The notes: a model not told the origin generated them from the sequence alone. 64,000 nucleotides of DNA from Exiguobacterium sp. TNDT2 (GCF_003331145.1 NZ_QLVE01000009.1:1-64000); one strand, 5' to 3'. Shown: positions 1-9,209, numbered from the stretch's first letter. Made by a program: numbers and translations.

Positions 1-46
1 GTTCATACCCGTGAGGTCGTGGGTTCGACTCCCTCCGCCGCTACCA
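1..46 (+). tRNA. tRNA-Met (CAU), 5' part outside the window
   Basis: The visible part runs from the anticodon loop (CAT at 4-6) through the variable loop, the T arm (loop TTCGACT, 24-30) and the 3' acceptor strand CGCCGCT, followed by A and an encoded CCA (44-46). The pattern TTCATACCCGTGAGGTC is that of the Bacillales elongator tRNA-Met rather than initiator tRNA. The first 30 or so bases lie before the window. It sits 4 bp before the next tRNA, so this is the end of a tRNA cluster. Confidence 0.85.
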
Positions 47-50
47 ATTA

Positions 51-124
51 GGACCCTTAGCTCAGCTGGTTAGAGCAGACGGCTCATAACCGTCCGGTCG
101 TAGGTTCAAGTCCTACAGGGTCCA
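51..124 (+). tRNA. tRNA-Ile (CAU anticodon, lysidine type)
   Basis: A complete cloverleaf is present: acceptor GGACCCT pairs with AGGGTCC (117-123), the D arm is normal, the anticodon loop is CTCATAA with CAT, and the T arm is GTAGG-TTCAAGT-CCTAC. The body matches the Bacillales tRNA-Ile2 type, whose C34 is changed to lysidine by TilS so that it reads AUA. The discriminator is A124, and the gene does not encode CCA, unlike the tRNA just upstream. Assignment to Ile2 rather than Met rests on the GGACCCU acceptor and the GACGG/CCGTC anticodon stem. Confidence 0.85.
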
Positions 125-130
125 TTTGTG

Positions 131-160
131 AACAGCTTTCAGATGAAAGCTGTTTTTTGT
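131..160 (+). terminator. Rho-independent terminator of the tRNA cluster
   Basis: AACAGCTTTC pairs with GAAAGCTGTT around the loop AGAT, followed by a T-rich tail. Confidence 0.85.
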
Positions 161-248
161 TTTCATTTTTAGTTTTCAAATCCGGAGTCATGGGTAAATA
201 TCCGTTAGCATTTTGTTTTTCGAAAAATATGAAATGAGGCGAAGCGAG

Positions 249-1718
249 ATGGAACGAAATCATACGATGATGCAATTTTTTGAATGGCATGTCCCGGCTG
301 ACCAGAAGCATTGGAAGCGATTAAAAGAACGGGCTTCCGAGTTGAAAGAAGCTGGAATCACCGCACTCTGGTTGCCCCCGGTCACGAAAGGACAGAGCGA
401 CGAGGATACGGGGTATGGCGTGTATGACTTGTATGATTTAGGCGAGTTTGATCAAAAAGGGACGGTCGCGACCAAATACGGGACGAAACAAGAATTGCTC
501 GAGGCGACGAAACACGCGCAAGAGCTCGGAATGCAGGTTTATATGGACGTCGTATTGAACCATAAAGCCGGTGCCGATGCGACCGAGAAGTTCGACGTGC
601 TCGAAGTGGACCCGGAAGACCGTACGAACGTACTATCGGAAGAGCCGTTCGAAATCGAGGGATGGACAAAATTCGATTTTGAAGGACGTAAAGATAAATA
701 TTCTTCATTTAAATGGAACTTCCATCATTTCAACGGGACGGATTATGACGCTGCGAACGACAAGAGCGGCATCTTCTTCATTCTAGGCGAGAACAAAAAA
801 TGGAACGATAATGTCGACGACGAGTTCGGTGTCTATGACTATTTGATGTTCGCCAACATCGACTATCATCACCCGGAAGTACAGGAAGAAGTGCTCAGCT
901 GGGGCAAATGGTTCATCGAAGAGACGAAGTGTGACGGGTTCCGACTCGATGCGATTAAACACATCAACTATGATTTCGTAAAAGAGTTCAGTCAGACGAT
1001 GAAAGCCGAAAAAGGCGAGAACTTCTACTTGGTCGGTGAGTTTTGGAAGTCAGAACTCGATGCGTGCCGTGAGTTCCTAGACAACATTGACTATCAAGTC
1101 GATTTGTTCGACGTACCGCTCCACTATAATTTGCAGCGGGCCTCGACTGAAGGGGAGTCGTTCGATATGCGGACGATCTTTGACGATACGCTCGTCCAAT
1201 CCCACCCGCTTCACTCCGTGACGTTCGTCGATAACCATGATTCACAACCGGAAGAAGCGCTCGAGTCATGGGTCGAGGATTGGTTCAAACAAATCGCCTA
1301 CGGCTTAATCTTGCTTCGCCAAGACGGATACCCATGTGTGTTTTATGGTGACTATTACGGCATCAACGGACCGCACCCGGCCGAAGGCAAAAAGCCGGCA
1401 ATCGACCCGCTCCTCTACGCCCGTCGTGAAAAAGCGTACGGTCAACAAGACGACTATTTCGATGACGAGCATGTCATCGGTTGGGTCCGTCACGGCAGCG
1501 AAGACATCGAGCGTTCAGGTTGTGCCGTCATCATCTCGAACAGTGAAGCAGCTAAGAAAACAATGTTCGTCGGCGAACAACGAGCCGGTGAGAAATGGGT
1601 CGACTTGACGCAGAACGTCGATGAAATCGTTGAGATTGACGAAGGCGGAAACGGGGTATTTAAAGTGGCGGCCGGGTCAATTTCGGTTTGGGCGTTGCCG
1701 GAACAAGACGTCGAGTGA
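249..1718 (+). CDS. Cytoplasmic alpha-amylase, GH13 (subfamily 5 type)
   Basis: Hydrolyses internal alpha-1,4 bonds of starch or maltodextrin. The (beta/alpha)8 barrel motifs are in order: DVVLNH near residues 100-105, GFRLDAIKH with nucleophile Asp234, GEFWK with acid/base Glu264, and FVDNHD with Asp331. There is no signal peptide, so it should act inside the cell on maltodextrin or glycogen, unlike secreted liquefying amylases of the same subfamily. The start at 249 follows GAGG (236-239) with a 9-bp gap; in-frame ATGs at 213 and 234 have no such site. At 489 aa the length is normal. It is monocistronic, between the tRNA terminator and sodA; the GH57 enzyme at 10108 is a likely metabolic partner. 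Confidence 0.92.
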   Translation: MERNHTMMQFFEWHVPADQKHWKRLKERASELKEAGITALWLPPVTKGQSDEDTGYGVYDLYDLGEFDQKGTVATKYGTKQELLEATKHAQELGMQVYMDVVLNHKAGADATEKFDVLEVDPEDRTNVLSEEPFEIEGWTKFDFEGRKDKYSSFKWNFHHFNGTDYDAANDKSGIFFILGENKKWNDNVDDEFGVYDYLMFANIDYHHPEVQEEVLSWGKWFIEETKCDGFRLDAIKHINYDFVKEFSQTMKAEKGENFYLVGEFWKSELDACREFLDNIDYQVDLFDVPLHYNLQRASTEGESFDMRTIFDDTLVQSHPLHSVTFVDNHDSQPEEALESWVEDWFKQIAYGLILLRQDGYPCVFYGDYYGINGPHPAEGKKPAIDPLLYARREKAYGQQDDYFDDEHVIGWVRHGSEDIERSGCAVIISNSEAAKKTMFVGEQRAGEKWVDLTQNVDEIVEIDEGGNGVFKVAAGSISVWALPEQDVE

Positions 1719-1802
1719 GGCATTACAATTGAGTCAGCCGTCACAAATCTGTTACATTAAAAACGAACGTTGTTCAAACCAATTTTAAGGGGGATTTTAG
1801 TT

Positions 1803-2411
1803 ATGGCTAAATTTGAATTACCACAGCTTGATTATGCATACGATGCACTCGAACCACACATTGACGCACGCACGATGGAAATCCACCACACGAAACACCA
1901 CAACACTTACGTCACGAACGTGAACAATGCACTCGAAGGAAAAGACGTGGACTACTCTTCACTTGAAGACTTGCTCCAAAAAATCGATTCGCTTCCTGCT
2001 GACATTCAGACAGCGGTTCGTAACAACGGTGGCGGTCACTGGAACCACTCCTTCTTCTGGAAATTGTTGAAGAAGAACGAGAACGGAGCACCGACAGGCG
2101 AACTCGCTTCTGCCATCGACGAAGCGTTCGGTAGCTTTGACGCTTTCAAAGATGAGTTCACGAAAGCAGCGACAACTCGCTTCGGCTCTGGTTGGGCTTG
2201 GCTCGTCGTGAAAAACGGCAAACTCGAAGTCACATCGACTCCAAACCAAGATTCACCGATCATGGAAGGCGTTCAGCCAATCCTCGGTCTCGATGTTTGG
2301 GAGCATGCGTACTACTTGAACTACCAAAACCGTCGTCCGGATTACATTCAAGCGTTCTTCCATGTCATCGACTGGGATTACGTCGCGAAGCTCTACGCAG
2401 ACGCAAAATAA
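1803..2411 (+). CDS. sodA: Superoxide dismutase, Mn/Fe type
   Basis: Converts superoxide to peroxide and oxygen in the cytoplasm. It is 202 aa with the full metal-ligand set: His28 (in IHHTKHH), His82 (NHSFFW), Asp164 and His168 (DVWEHAYY). The [11 protein letters not shown] and QDSP segments are those of Mn-dependent bacillar enzymes. The start at 1803 follows AAGGGGGA; the upstream in-frame ATG at 1770 has no ribosome site. A weak promoter (TTGAGT, 17 bp, TTACAT) may lie just upstream. Gene order sodA then pbpA is the same as in B. subtilis. Confidence 0.96.
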   Translation: MAKFELPQLDYAYDALEPHIDARTMEIHHTKHHNTYVTNVNNALEGKDVDYSSLEDLLQKIDSLPADIQTAVRNNGGGHWNHSFFWKLLKKNENGAPTGELASAIDEAFGSFDAFKDEFTKAATTRFGSGWAWLVVKNGKLEVTSTPNQDSPIMEGVQPILGLDVWEHAYYLNYQNRRPDYIQAFFHVIDWDYVAKLYADAK

Positions 2412-2420
2412 TGACACTGT

Positions 2421-2452
2421 CCCGGGATTCGATTGAATCTCGGGATTTTTTC
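2421..2452 (+). terminator. Terminator after sodA
   Basis: CCCGGGATTC pairs with GAATCTCGGG around the loop GATT, followed by a run of six T. Confidence 0.88.
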
Positions 2453-2518
2453 TACATTTCATTATTTTGTAAACAAATTATGATATAGTGAAAATCGAGT
2501 CGAAAAATAGAAATAACA

Positions 2519-2547
2519 CTGACATATACGTTACCTATACTTATAGA
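2519..2547 (+). promoter_or_regulatory. Candidate sigma-A promoter for the PBP gene
   Basis: CTGACA (2519-2524) and TATAGA (2542-2547) are separated by exactly 17 bp and lie about 30 bp before the coding start. Confidence 0.5.
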
Positions 2548-2577
2548 AGGAATTGAATCAGAAAGGAGATAACTGAA

Positions 2578-4635
2578 TTGGCCAGAAACCGTGTGAAAGT
2601 GCCGAAGAAACGGCGCAACCACCTTCCGTTGCGATTGAACTTATTGTTCTTTATCGTCTTCATCTTATTCGCGACACTCATTTTCCGTTTAGGCGTCGTC
2701 CAAATCGTCAACGGTGAGTTGATTGCCCGTGAAGTTCAGAAGACCGAATCAAGCAAAATCAAGTACGAGGTACCGCGCGGTAAAATCTATGACCGCAACG
2801 GCCAAGTGCTCGCCGACACCATCTCGAACTACTCGGTCATGTATCGCCGGTCGCAAGTGACGAAGACGGAAGAGCGGCTCGAAGTCGCCATCAAGCTCGC
2901 GGAAATCGTCGACGTACCGGAGAAGGACCGTAAAGTGACGGAGCGGGACCGCAAGGATTATTGGATTGCCATCGATCCGGAGCGCTCGCAAGAACGGGTC
3001 CAAAACCTGTTGGCTGATTTATCGGAAGAAGAACGGGCCGCCTTGTCGAACCAAGACGTCGACCAGTTGTTGCTCGATTCCATCACGGACGCGGAAATCA
3101 CGTTTGATGATGCGACCGAAGAAATCATCGCTATCAAACATAACATGGAGTCAGGCTATGCGCTCGACCCACAAGTCATTAAAATCGGGGCGTCTCCAAA
3201 AGAAATGGCACTGATTGAAGAAAACTTGGAACTGCTCCCTGGCGTCAGTGTCGAACCATATTATCAGCGGGATTATCCGTTCGGTGAGACGTTCCAAAGC
3301 TTCCTCGGAAGTTATCGTCAAATCCCAGCCGAGCAGCGCGCTTCGTATCAAGCAAAAGGGTACGGCTTGAATGATCGGGTCGGAACGTCTTATCTCGAAC
3401 AACAGTATGAGGACGTGCTACGCGGGACCCCGGCCTATGACGTCTTCACGACGTATAAAGGGGAACCTGTCGGAGAACCGACTCGCGTCAGCGGGAACCC
3501 AGGGAAAGATATCATCTTGTCGACGGACATCGAATTCCAAAAAGAAATCGATGAGATTTTGAAGAAAGCGATTCGAGCCGGCCGCTCGGGCAGCCCGCAC
3601 TTTGACCGTGCCTTCGCCGTCGTCATGAACCCGCAAACGGGTGAATTGCTCGCCCTCTCGGGACAAGAACTCGACTATGAAACGAACGAATTCAAAGACG
3701 TCTCGACCGGGACGGTCCTGCGGGCGAGTCAAATCGGCTCGACAATCAAGGGAGCGACGGTCGCGTTCGGACTTGAAGAAGAAGTCATCCAACCGGGTGA
3801 ATATATTTATGACACGCCGATTCGTATCGGTTCGTCACTCAAGTCGTCGTACCGGAACATGGGGAACATCAACGACCTTGATGCCCTCGCGTTATCATCG
3901 AACATTTATATGTTCCAAATTGCCCTGCGGCTCGCCGATTACTACTCGACCGGCCAAATCGTCGGAGAGAACGTGACCGAGGCATTCAATACGATGGAAC
4001 ATTACTATAAGCAGTTCGGACTCGGGATTGAGACAGGGATCGACCTCCCATATGAATCAATCGGATTCCGTAGCGTACCGGACCGTGTTACGCTCCTCAT
4101 GGATATGTCGATCGGTCAGTTCATCTCATACACGCCGATTCAATTGGCGCAGTATACGTCGACGCTTGCGAACGGCGGATACCGGATTCAACCGCATCTC
4201 TTGAAAGAAATCATCGAACCTGGCTCGCTCGACGAAGCGAACAAGCAAGTCGTCAGCACGTTCCAACCGAACGCGCTCAATAAAGTCGATATTCGTGATG
4301 AATTTCTTCAACGGGCGCGCCAAGGATTCCGGCAAGGGGTCGAGAGCGGAACGTCTCGTATCTTGCAACAGACAGGAATCACGGCGGCCGGTAAGACCGG
4401 TACCGCTCAAGCGATCGCGGAAGGGCCAGATGGTCAAGCGAAGCGAAACGCGAACGGTGAACCGATTAAGACACTCAACTCGAACCACGTCGGCTGGGCG
4501 CCATATGATGACCCGGAAATCGCTTGGGCCATCATCATGCCAGGCCTCGAGGCGGAAGGGATCAACACCCGTGTCGCGCACGACATCATGAAGGCGTATT
4601 TTGACTTAGAAGACGTCCAAGCACAGATTCAATAA
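2578..4635 (+). CDS. pbpA: Class B penicillin-binding protein (monofunctional transpeptidase)
   Basis: A membrane-anchored DD-transpeptidase that cross-links peptidoglycan. Residues 1-17 are basic and 18-42 form the single membrane anchor. A dimerisation/pedestal region follows, then the transpeptidase domain from about 315 with S388-T-I-K391 (nucleophile Ser388), S440-S-N442 and K606-T-G608. It begins with TTG, 9 bp after AAAGGAGAT. The 685-aa length fits the PBP2a/PbpA group, and its place between sodA and pstS matches B. subtilis pbpA. It is followed by its own terminator, so it is separate from pst. The symbol rests on synteny. Confidence 0.88.
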   Translation: MARNRVKVPKKRRNHLPLRLNLLFFIVFILFATLIFRLGVVQIVNGELIAREVQKTESSKIKYEVPRGKIYDRNGQVLADTISNYSVMYRRSQVTKTEERLEVAIKLAEIVDVPEKDRKVTERDRKDYWIAIDPERSQERVQNLLADLSEEERAALSNQDVDQLLLDSITDAEITFDDATEEIIAIKHNMESGYALDPQVIKIGASPKEMALIEENLELLPGVSVEPYYQRDYPFGETFQSFLGSYRQIPAEQRASYQAKGYGLNDRVGTSYLEQQYEDVLRGTPAYDVFTTYKGEPVGEPTRVSGNPGKDIILSTDIEFQKEIDEILKKAIRAGRSGSPHFDRAFAVVMNPQTGELLALSGQELDYETNEFKDVSTGTVLRASQIGSTIKGATVAFGLEEEVIQPGEYIYDTPIRIGSSLKSSYRNMGNINDLDALALSSNIYMFQIALRLADYYSTGQIVGENVTEAFNTMEHYYKQFGLGIETGIDLPYESIGFRSVPDRVTLLMDMSIGQFISYTPIQLAQYTSTLANGGYRIQPHLLKEIIEPGSLDEANKQVVSTFQPNALNKVDIRDEFLQRARQGFRQGVESGTSRILQQTGITAAGKTGTAQAIAEGPDGQAKRNANGEPIKTLNSNHVGWAPYDDPEIAWAIIMPGLEAEGINTRVAHDIMKAYFDLEDVQAQIQ

Positions 4636-4636
4636 A

Positions 4637-4664
4637 GAAGTCACTTCGGTGGCTTCTTTTTTTC
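4637..4664 (+). terminator. Terminator after the PBP gene
   Basis: GAAGTCAC pairs with GTGGCTTC around a TTCG tetraloop, followed by eight T. Confidence 0.88.
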
Positions 4665-4667
4665 GTC

Positions 4668-4728
4668 TTTACAATTCTTTTACGTTCCGTTTATTTCTCG
4701 TTAATAGTAGTTTATTAGGATGTTAATT
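4668..4728 (+). promoter_or_regulatory. Pho box array (PhoP-type direct repeats) upstream of pstS
   Basis: Six hexamers start at exactly 11-bp steps: TTTACA 4668, TTTACG 4679, TTTATT 4690, TTAATA 4701, TTATTA 4712, TTAATT 4723. This is the TT(A/T/C)A(C/T)A, 11-bp layout known for PhoP dimers in Bacillus. The first four units are closest to consensus; the last two probably overlap the core promoter. Phosphate starvation would switch on the pst operon through this array. Confidence 0.75.
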
Positions 4729-4788
4729 GTAGGACAGAACAACGAAGCCACAACACAAATCAAAGCAAACTCAAGGAGGACGTCAGAA

Positions 4789-5724
4789 ATGTCTTGGATG
4801 AAAAAATCAGCTTTAGTCGCTTCAATTACTTCGGTGGCCATCATCGGTGCCGCGTGTGGGAACAATGAAGAAGGTGGCGCAGCCGACGGTGAAGGACTTT
4901 CAGGTAAAGTCGTCATGGATGGTTCGTCTACCGTATTCCCAATCATGGAAGCTGTAGCTGAAGAGTATTCAGCAGAACAGCCAGAAGTCGAAGTGACGGT
5001 TGGTGTCTCAGGTACGGGCGGCGGATTCAAACGCTTCGTGACAGGCGAAACAGACTTCTCAAACGCATCACGTGAAATCAAAGAAGAAGAAGCGGCTGAA
5101 GCTGAGAAGAACGGTGTCGAGTACACGCAACTCGCAGTAGCACTTGACGGTCTCTCGCTCGTCGTCAACCCAGAGAACGATTGGGCACAAGACATTACGA
5201 TTGAAGAGCTCAATAAAATGTGGACTGACCCGAACGTGAAAACATGGAAAGATGTTCGTGCGGACTGGCCGGAAGAAGAAATCTCATTCTTCTCACCTGG
5301 TAAAGATTCAGGAACGTACGACTTCTTCAACGAAGCAGTACTTGACGATACAGATATCCGTGAAGACACACAGTTGTCAGAAGATGATAACGTCCTCGTA
5401 ACTGGTGTTGCTGGTACAAAAGGCGCGATTGGGTTCTTCGGTTACGCGTACTATATCGAAAACAAAGATACGCTCCGCGCATTGAACGTCGAAGGCATCG
5501 AGCCGACGACGGAAACAATCAACGATCTTTCATACCCGCTCTCACGTGAAATTTACACGTACGTGAACAACGCGTCATTAAAAGATAAGCCGCAAGTCGC
5601 TGACTACACACGCTTCTTGAATGAAAATGCAGCAGCCCTTTCAGAAGAAGTTGGTTATGTCGGAATGGAACAAGCACGATATGATGAAAACGCTAAAGTG
5701 ATTGACGAAATCGCTGGCGAGTAA
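4789..5724 (+). CDS. pstS: Phosphate ABC transporter substrate-binding lipoprotein
   Basis: Binds phosphate outside the membrane and delivers it to PstCA. A 22-residue lipoprotein signal (MKKSA..., hydrophobic core, IGAAC) ends at Cys23, followed by an acidic linker and the binding domain. Typical contacts are visible: DGSSTVFP near 45-52, SGTGGGFKRF, and SPGKDSGTYDFF. The start at 4789 follows AAGGAGG with a 9-bp gap; the ORF extends to 4720, but that upstream part is not expected to be translated. It is the first gene of pstS-C-A-B-phoU, under the Pho box. A strong hairpin after the stop probably keeps its mRNA level above that of the permease genes. Confidence 0.96.
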   Translation: MSWMKKSALVASITSVAIIGAACGNNEEGGAADGEGLSGKVVMDGSSTVFPIMEAVAEEYSAEQPEVEVTVGVSGTGGGFKRFVTGETDFSNASREIKEEEAAEAEKNGVEYTQLAVALDGLSLVVNPENDWAQDITIEELNKMWTDPNVKTWKDVRADWPEEEISFFSPGKDSGTYDFFNEAVLDDTDIREDTQLSEDDNVLVTGVAGTKGAIGFFGYAYYIENKDTLRALNVEGIEPTTETINDLSYPLSREIYTYVNNASLKDKPQVADYTRFLNENAAALSEEVGYVGMEQARYDENAKVIDEIAGE

Positions 5725-5738
5725 ATAGCGCAGGAGGC

Positions 5739-5765
5739 AGAAGGTGAGAGTCGCTCTCACCTTCT
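5739..5765 (+). promoter_or_regulatory. Perfect hairpin in the pstS-pstC gap
   Basis: AGAAGGTGAGAG and CTCTCACCTTCT form a 12-bp perfect stem with the loop TCG. There is no T run after it (CGCCGTGC follows), so it is more likely an mRNA-stabilising or processing hairpin than a terminator. Confidence 0.7.
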
Positions 5766-5808
5766 CGCCGTGCTTTCTAGTATGAAGAGGTAGGGAGCGA
5801 TACACGAG

Positions 5809-6753
5809 ATGAATCAACCAAACAACGGGTTTTCGATTCGAGAGATGATTGAAGCCAACAAGCAAAAAAAATATAGTTCAACGAACGTGTTTGATAAAGT
5901 CATGCCGTTCTTATTATTCTTGAGCGCATTCGTTTCGGTCGTCACCACGGTCGGGATCGCGTTCACACTCGGTTTTGAACTGTTCAAGTTTTTCGAGCGC
6001 GTACCAGTCGCTGAGTTTTTAGGCTCGACCGAATGGTATCCGCTTAGCGCCGATCAACGTTTCGGTGTCTGGGCACTCGTCATGGGGACGTTGCAAATCA
6101 CCGTCATTGCCATGATTGTCGCCGTTCCACTCGGATTGGCATCAGCGATTTATTTGAGCGAGTATGCGTCTGAACGCGCTCGTACGATTTTGAAGCCAAT
6201 CCTGGAAGTACTCGCAGGCGTACCGACGATCGTTTTCGGTTTCTTCGCCCTATCGTTCGTCACACCGATCTTGCAGGCATTGATTCCGGGACTTCAAATC
6301 TATAACGCCCTCAGCCCAGGAATCGTTGTCGGGATTATGATCATCCCGATGATTGCTTCTATTTCGGAAGACTCGATGAGCGCCGTGCCGAAAAAAATTC
6401 GTGACGGGGCCCTTGGTCTCGGTGCGACACGTCTAGAAGTCGCCATCAAAGTCGTCATGCCGGCCGCGCTCTCAGGGATTATCGCGTCGATCGTCCTCGG
6501 GATGAGCCGGGCCATTGGGGAAACGATGATCGTGACGATTGCCGGCGGGTCACAACCGAACTTCGAGTTCAACCCGCTCAACGCGATTCAAACGATGACG
6601 GCGTATATTGTTCAGATCGCCAAAGGCGATGCCGGGTACGGGACAATCGAATATTACAGTATCTATGCGGTCGGTGCGCTATTGTTCGTATTCACTCTCG
6701 TGATGAACCTATTCGCCAACTGGGTGACGCGCCGCTTCAGAGAGGAGTACTAA
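5809..6753 (+). CDS. pstC: Phosphate ABC transporter permease PstC
   Basis: One of the two membrane subunits of the high-affinity phosphate importer. It is 314 aa with a charged N-terminus, about six membrane segments, and the EAA-type cytoplasmic loop (DGALGLGATRLEVAIKVVMP, near 198-217) that docks PstB. The start at 5809 is preceded by AGGGAG. It follows the pstS hairpin and is separated from pstA by a single base, so translation is probably coupled. Confidence 0.95.
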   Translation: MNQPNNGFSIREMIEANKQKKYSSTNVFDKVMPFLLFLSAFVSVVTTVGIAFTLGFELFKFFERVPVAEFLGSTEWYPLSADQRFGVWALVMGTLQITVIAMIVAVPLGLASAIYLSEYASERARTILKPILEVLAGVPTIVFGFFALSFVTPILQALIPGLQIYNALSPGIVVGIMIIPMIASISEDSMSAVPKKIRDGALGLGATRLEVAIKVVMPAALSGIIASIVLGMSRAIGETMIVTIAGGSQPNFEFNPLNAIQTMTAYIVQIAKGDAGYGTIEYYSIYAVGALLFVFTLVMNLFANWVTRRFREEY

Positions 6754-6754
6754 T

Positions 6755-7666
6755 ATGGCTTTACCGAACAGTGAGTTCAAGAATACGAAGAACTTGATGG
6801 ATCGTGATTCCGTTTCACAACGAATCAAACGCCGTCTTCAATTAAACGAGATTTTTAAATATATCTTTTTGGCAGGGCTCGTCTTTGCCCTGCTCGTCTT
6901 ATCGACGTTGATTTATGACGTCATCTCAAAAGGGGGCGGATGGGTCAATCTCGATTTCTTGCGGAACTTCCCGTCACGCCGTCCTGAACAAGCCGGTTTG
7001 TATCCTGCCTTAATTGGAACATTCTGGTTGATGCTTCTGATCGTCCCGATGGTGTTCATCGTCGGTGTCGGTGCAGCGATTTATATTGAAGAGTATGCGC
7101 CGAAAAACCGTATCACGTCATTTATCGAAGTGAACATTTCGAACTTGGCCGGTGTCCCGTCAATCGTATTCGGATTGCTCGGATTGACGATCTTTGTACG
7201 AGTCATGGAACTCGGTAACTCGATCATGGCCGGTGCCCTGACACTCGGACTGATGAGTTTGCCAATCGTCATCGTCGCGTCACAAGAAGCATTACGGTCT
7301 GTCAAGATGGAGTTGCGCCACGCGTCGCTCGCGCTTGGTGCCTCGAAATGGCAGACGACCTTCAACGTCGTCTTGCCGTCCGCGATTCCAGGAATTATTA
7401 CAGGAATCATCTTGGCCGTATCTCGTGCGATCGGAGAGACAGCCCCACTGATTATGGTCGGGGCCGCGACGTTCATTTCCACGACGCCAAGCAGCGTGTT
7501 CTCAGACTTCACGGCGCTCCCGATTCAAATCTATAACTGGACGAGCCGTCCGCAAGCAGAATTCCAAAACTTGGCCGCAGCCGGTATCATCGTTTTGATG
7601 ACGATGTTGATTATCATGAACTCGGCAGCCATCTATATCCGTAACAAATACACGAATCGACATTAA
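6755..7666 (+). CDS. pstA: Phosphate ABC transporter permease PstA
   Basis: Second membrane subunit of the phosphate importer, 303 aa, with six predicted membrane segments after a 40-residue cytoplasmic N-terminus. The EAA loop is HASLALGASKWQTTFNVVLP, near 189-208. Its Shine-Dalgarno (GAGGAG) lies inside the last codons of pstC. Confidence 0.95.
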   Translation: MALPNSEFKNTKNLMDRDSVSQRIKRRLQLNEIFKYIFLAGLVFALLVLSTLIYDVISKGGGWVNLDFLRNFPSRRPEQAGLYPALIGTFWLMLLIVPMVFIVGVGAAIYIEEYAPKNRITSFIEVNISNLAGVPSIVFGLLGLTIFVRVMELGNSIMAGALTLGLMSLPIVIVASQEALRSVKMELRHASLALGASKWQTTFNVVLPSAIPGIITGIILAVSRAIGETAPLIMVGAATFISTTPSSVFSDFTALPIQIYNWTSRPQAEFQNLAAAGIIVLMTMLIIMNSAAIYIRNKYTNRH

Positions 7667-7697
7667 GTCGTAGCAGTAAACGAGGAGGACTCTCGAG

Positions 7698-8531
7698 ATG
7701 ATGAAACAAAAAGAACTCAAAGGAGATCATGAAGTGAATACAACGACGACCCAACCGAATGATACCGTGATGCAAAAAGACAGCGCCTATGTCGTGAACA
7801 ACTTGAACTTATGGTATGGCGACGATCAGGCGTTGATCGACGTCAACCTCGACATCAAGAAAAACGAAGTGACGGCTATCATCGGTCCGTCAGGTTGCGG
7901 GAAGTCGACGTTCATCAAAACGTTGAATCGGATGGTCGAACTTGTACCATCAGTTCGTACAAACGGTGAAATCTTGTATCATGGACGCAACATCTTCAAT
8001 CGCGACTATCGGGTCGAAGATCTCCGCACGTCGGTCGGTATGGTGTTCCAGCAGCCGAACCCGTTCCCGAAATCGGTGTATGACAACGTCGCTTACGGCC
8101 CGCGTACACACGGGATCAAAAATAAGAAAGTGCTCGATGAGATCGTCGAACGCTCACTCCGTGGCGCCGCGATTTGGGATGAAGTGAAAGATCGTTTGAA
8201 CGAGAATGCCTACGGCCTCTCAGGCGGTCAACAGCAACGCCTCTGTATCGCTCGGACACTCGCCATCGAGCCGGACGTCATTCTCATGGATGAGCCGACA
8301 TCAGCGCTCGACCCGATCTCGACACTTAAAGTCGAGGAGCTCGTTCAAGAGTTGAAAGAGCAGTACTCGATCATCATCGTCACACATAACATGCAACAAG
8401 CGGCTCGTGTATCGGATAAGACGGCGTTCTTCTTAAACGGAGAAGTCGTTGAATTCGATGCGACCGATAAAATCTTCTCGAATCCAACTGATAAACGGAC
8501 TGAAGATTATATTTCTGGCCGGTTCGGTTAA
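7698..8531 (+). CDS. pstB: Phosphate ABC transporter ATP-binding protein
   Basis: ATPase of the phosphate importer. Walker A is GPSGCGKST (63-71), the signature is LSGGQQQR, Walker B is [12 protein letters not shown], and the switch His is in [11 protein letters not shown]. Two starts are possible. ATG 7698 follows GAGGAGGA; GTG 7734 follows a second good site (AAAGGAG) and would remove 12 non-conserved residues. Only one pstB is present, whereas B. subtilis has pstBA and pstBB in tandem. Confidence 0.95.
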   Translation: MMKQKELKGDHEVNTTTTQPNDTVMQKDSAYVVNNLNLWYGDDQALIDVNLDIKKNEVTAIIGPSGCGKSTFIKTLNRMVELVPSVRTNGEILYHGRNIFNRDYRVEDLRTSVGMVFQQPNPFPKSVYDNVAYGPRTHGIKNKKVLDEIVERSLRGAAIWDEVKDRLNENAYGLSGGQQQRLCIARTLAIEPDVILMDEPTSALDPISTLKVEELVQELKEQYSIIIVTHNMQQAARVSDKTAFFLNGEVVEFDATDKIFSNPTDKRTEDYISGRFG

Positions 8532-8546
8532 AAAGGGGAGACAATG

Positions 8547-9209
8547 ATGGCACAAAATCGCACATTCTTTGATATGAAGTTGAACGAATTAGAAGATAAG
8601 GTTGTCCGCTTGGCGAACTTGACGATGCGTCAAACAGCAACGGCAATCGAGGTTCTTGAAAAACGGGATCTCGAACTTGCTCAGACCGTCATCCTTAACG
8701 ACAATGAACTTGACAACCTCGAGCTCGAAATCAATGATGAGGCAATCCTTTTAATTGCAAAACAACAACCAGTCGCGACCGACCTTCGTCGTTTGATCGT
8801 GACGATGAAGTCGGCGACGGACCTTGAGCGCATCGCGGACTATGCGACGAACATCGCTAAAGCCGTCGGCCGTATCGAACACGTCCCGTATGTGCTAGAC
8901 ATCCAACCGCTTAAACAGATGGCTGAGCAGTTAATCGACATGCTTGAACTTGCGACACGTGCATACCGAAAAGGCGAGGTCAGTCGAGTCCGTGAGTTAA
9001 ATGAGATGGACAAAGTCATCGATGACTTGAACTTGCGGGCAATCAAGCAATATATGGGCTCTGTTCCGGCGATGACTGTCGGGACGAACGATGTGTATGA
9101 GTTTGCGAACATCGCTCGCTACTTAGAACGGATGGGTGATCACGTGACCAACTTCGGAGAACACCTCATTTTTCTCGAAAAAGGGAAACATTATGATTTA
9201 AATCAGTAA
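8547..9209 (+). CDS. phoU: PhoU, phosphate transport/signalling regulator
   Basis: Links Pst transport activity to PhoR/PhoP signalling. It is 220 aa in two similar three-helix repeats, each with the metal-binding pattern ATDLRRL...T.LERIADYATNIA (about 80-105) and its second-half counterpart YEFANIARYLERMGDHVTNF. GGAG lies 6 bp from ATG 8547 and 3 bp from the alternative ATG 8544. It is the last gene of the pst operon, ended by a strong terminator. B. subtilis lacks phoU in this operon, so this is a difference from the reference order. Confidence 0.93.
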   Translation: MAQNRTFFDMKLNELEDKVVRLANLTMRQTATAIEVLEKRDLELAQTVILNDNELDNLELEINDEAILLIAKQQPVATDLRRLIVTMKSATDLERIADYATNIAKAVGRIEHVPYVLDIQPLKQMAEQLIDMLELATRAYRKGEVSRVRELNEMDKVIDDLNLRAIKQYMGSVPAMTVGTNDVYEFANIARYLERMGDHVTNFGEHLIFLEKGKHYDLNQ

